Origin: Microbacterium sp.
Lineage (GTDB): Bacteria; Actinomycetota; Actinomycetes; Actinomycetales; Microbacteriaceae
Reading direction: 5' to 3'
DNA length: 64,000 nucleotides
NCBI RefSeq assembly: GCF_017305435.1
Contig: NZ_JAFKIP010000008.1
Coordinates: 62,001-126,000 of the forward strand
How positions within the stretch are numbered: the first letter of the stretch is position 1; every line of letters begins with the position of its first letter. Of the stretch, positions 63,935 to 64,000 are shown in pieces. The translations under genes and the position numbers were made by a program. The notes beneath the pieces are model-generated. The model was not told the DNA's origin, did no database searches, and saw only the letters and a program-made list of their open reading frames with translations.

Positions 63935-64000
63935 ATGAACAAGAAGCTCGGAGCCCTCGCGCTCCTCGGCGCTTCGGCTGTCGTTCTCGCCGGCTGCGCA
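63935..64000 (+). CDS. Lipoprotein, N-terminus only (probably an ABC sugar-binding protein)
   Basis: Only 22 codons lie in the window, ATG 63935 with AAGGAAG at 63923-63929. They read MNKKLGALALLGASAVVLAG followed by CA, a lipoprotein signal with the Cys at residue 21. Placement right after a ROK regulator suggests the substrate-binding protein of a sugar ABC transporter; this is inference. Confidence 0.65.
   Translation, partial: MNKKLGALALLGASAVVLAGCA

Overview
The window is a very GC-rich actinobacterial chromosome segment. Gene content, codon use, many leaderless-looking starts with TAnnnT -10 boxes, a sortase-E-type LAxTG signal and the gene order sucC-sucD ... (DUF6350-like) - purN - purH point to Microbacteriaceae, probably Microbacterium or a close relative. 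I see no rRNA, tRNA, CRISPR array or insertion sequence.

Layout. 1-7.6 kb: a partial secreted protein, a small lipoprotein, an AI-2E-type permease, a ThrE-type exporter, a LigC-like DNA ligase, a ~584-residue acyl-CoA dehydrogenase and a TetR regulator. 7.7-10 kb: sucC-sucD with an upstream palindrome and a strong terminator. 10.1-41.4 kb: half the window is one giant surface-protein locus. It has a signal peptide, a P/T/S-rich stalk, about 13 tandem repeats of ~380-395 residues, further short beta-repeat blocks, six 'HGL..G..YYV' modules, RTX-like Gly/Asp motifs, a collagen-like stretch and a C-terminal LARTG-membrane-Arg anchor. If its frame were continuous the product would be about 10,400 residues. 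It is split into three ORFs by two same-site lesions of ~80 bp in the most homogenised repeats. These look like an assembly collapse or a duplicated deletion.

41.4-49 kb: a purine permease, a DUF6350-like membrane protein, purN, purH, an Ada-AlkA fusion and ogt. The giant gene plus the permease separate sucCD from the DUF6350-purN-purH block, which is usually close to it in Actinobacteria. 49-53 kb: a 23-codon leader ORF with its own promoter precedes a heterodimeric ABC exporter with one degenerate ATPase site, an arrangement like bmrB-bmrCD of Bacillus. 53-58 kb: a GNAT acetyltransferase, a LuxR-type response regulator with a membrane histidine-kinase-like partner, and a type-B carboxylesterase. 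58-60.4 kb: monomeric isocitrate dehydrogenase under a 36-bp perfect palindrome whose 18-bp core (one base variable) also lies upstream of sucC. 60.4-64 kb: an L,D-transpeptidase, a small lipoprotein, a ROK regulator whose operator abuts its start codon, and the first codons of a lipoprotein, probably a sugar-binding protein.

The strongest leads are the giant LAxTG protein and its two lesions, the palindrome shared by sucC and icd, and the ABC-exporter leader ORF. Functions were assigned by reading motifs by eye; no database search was run.
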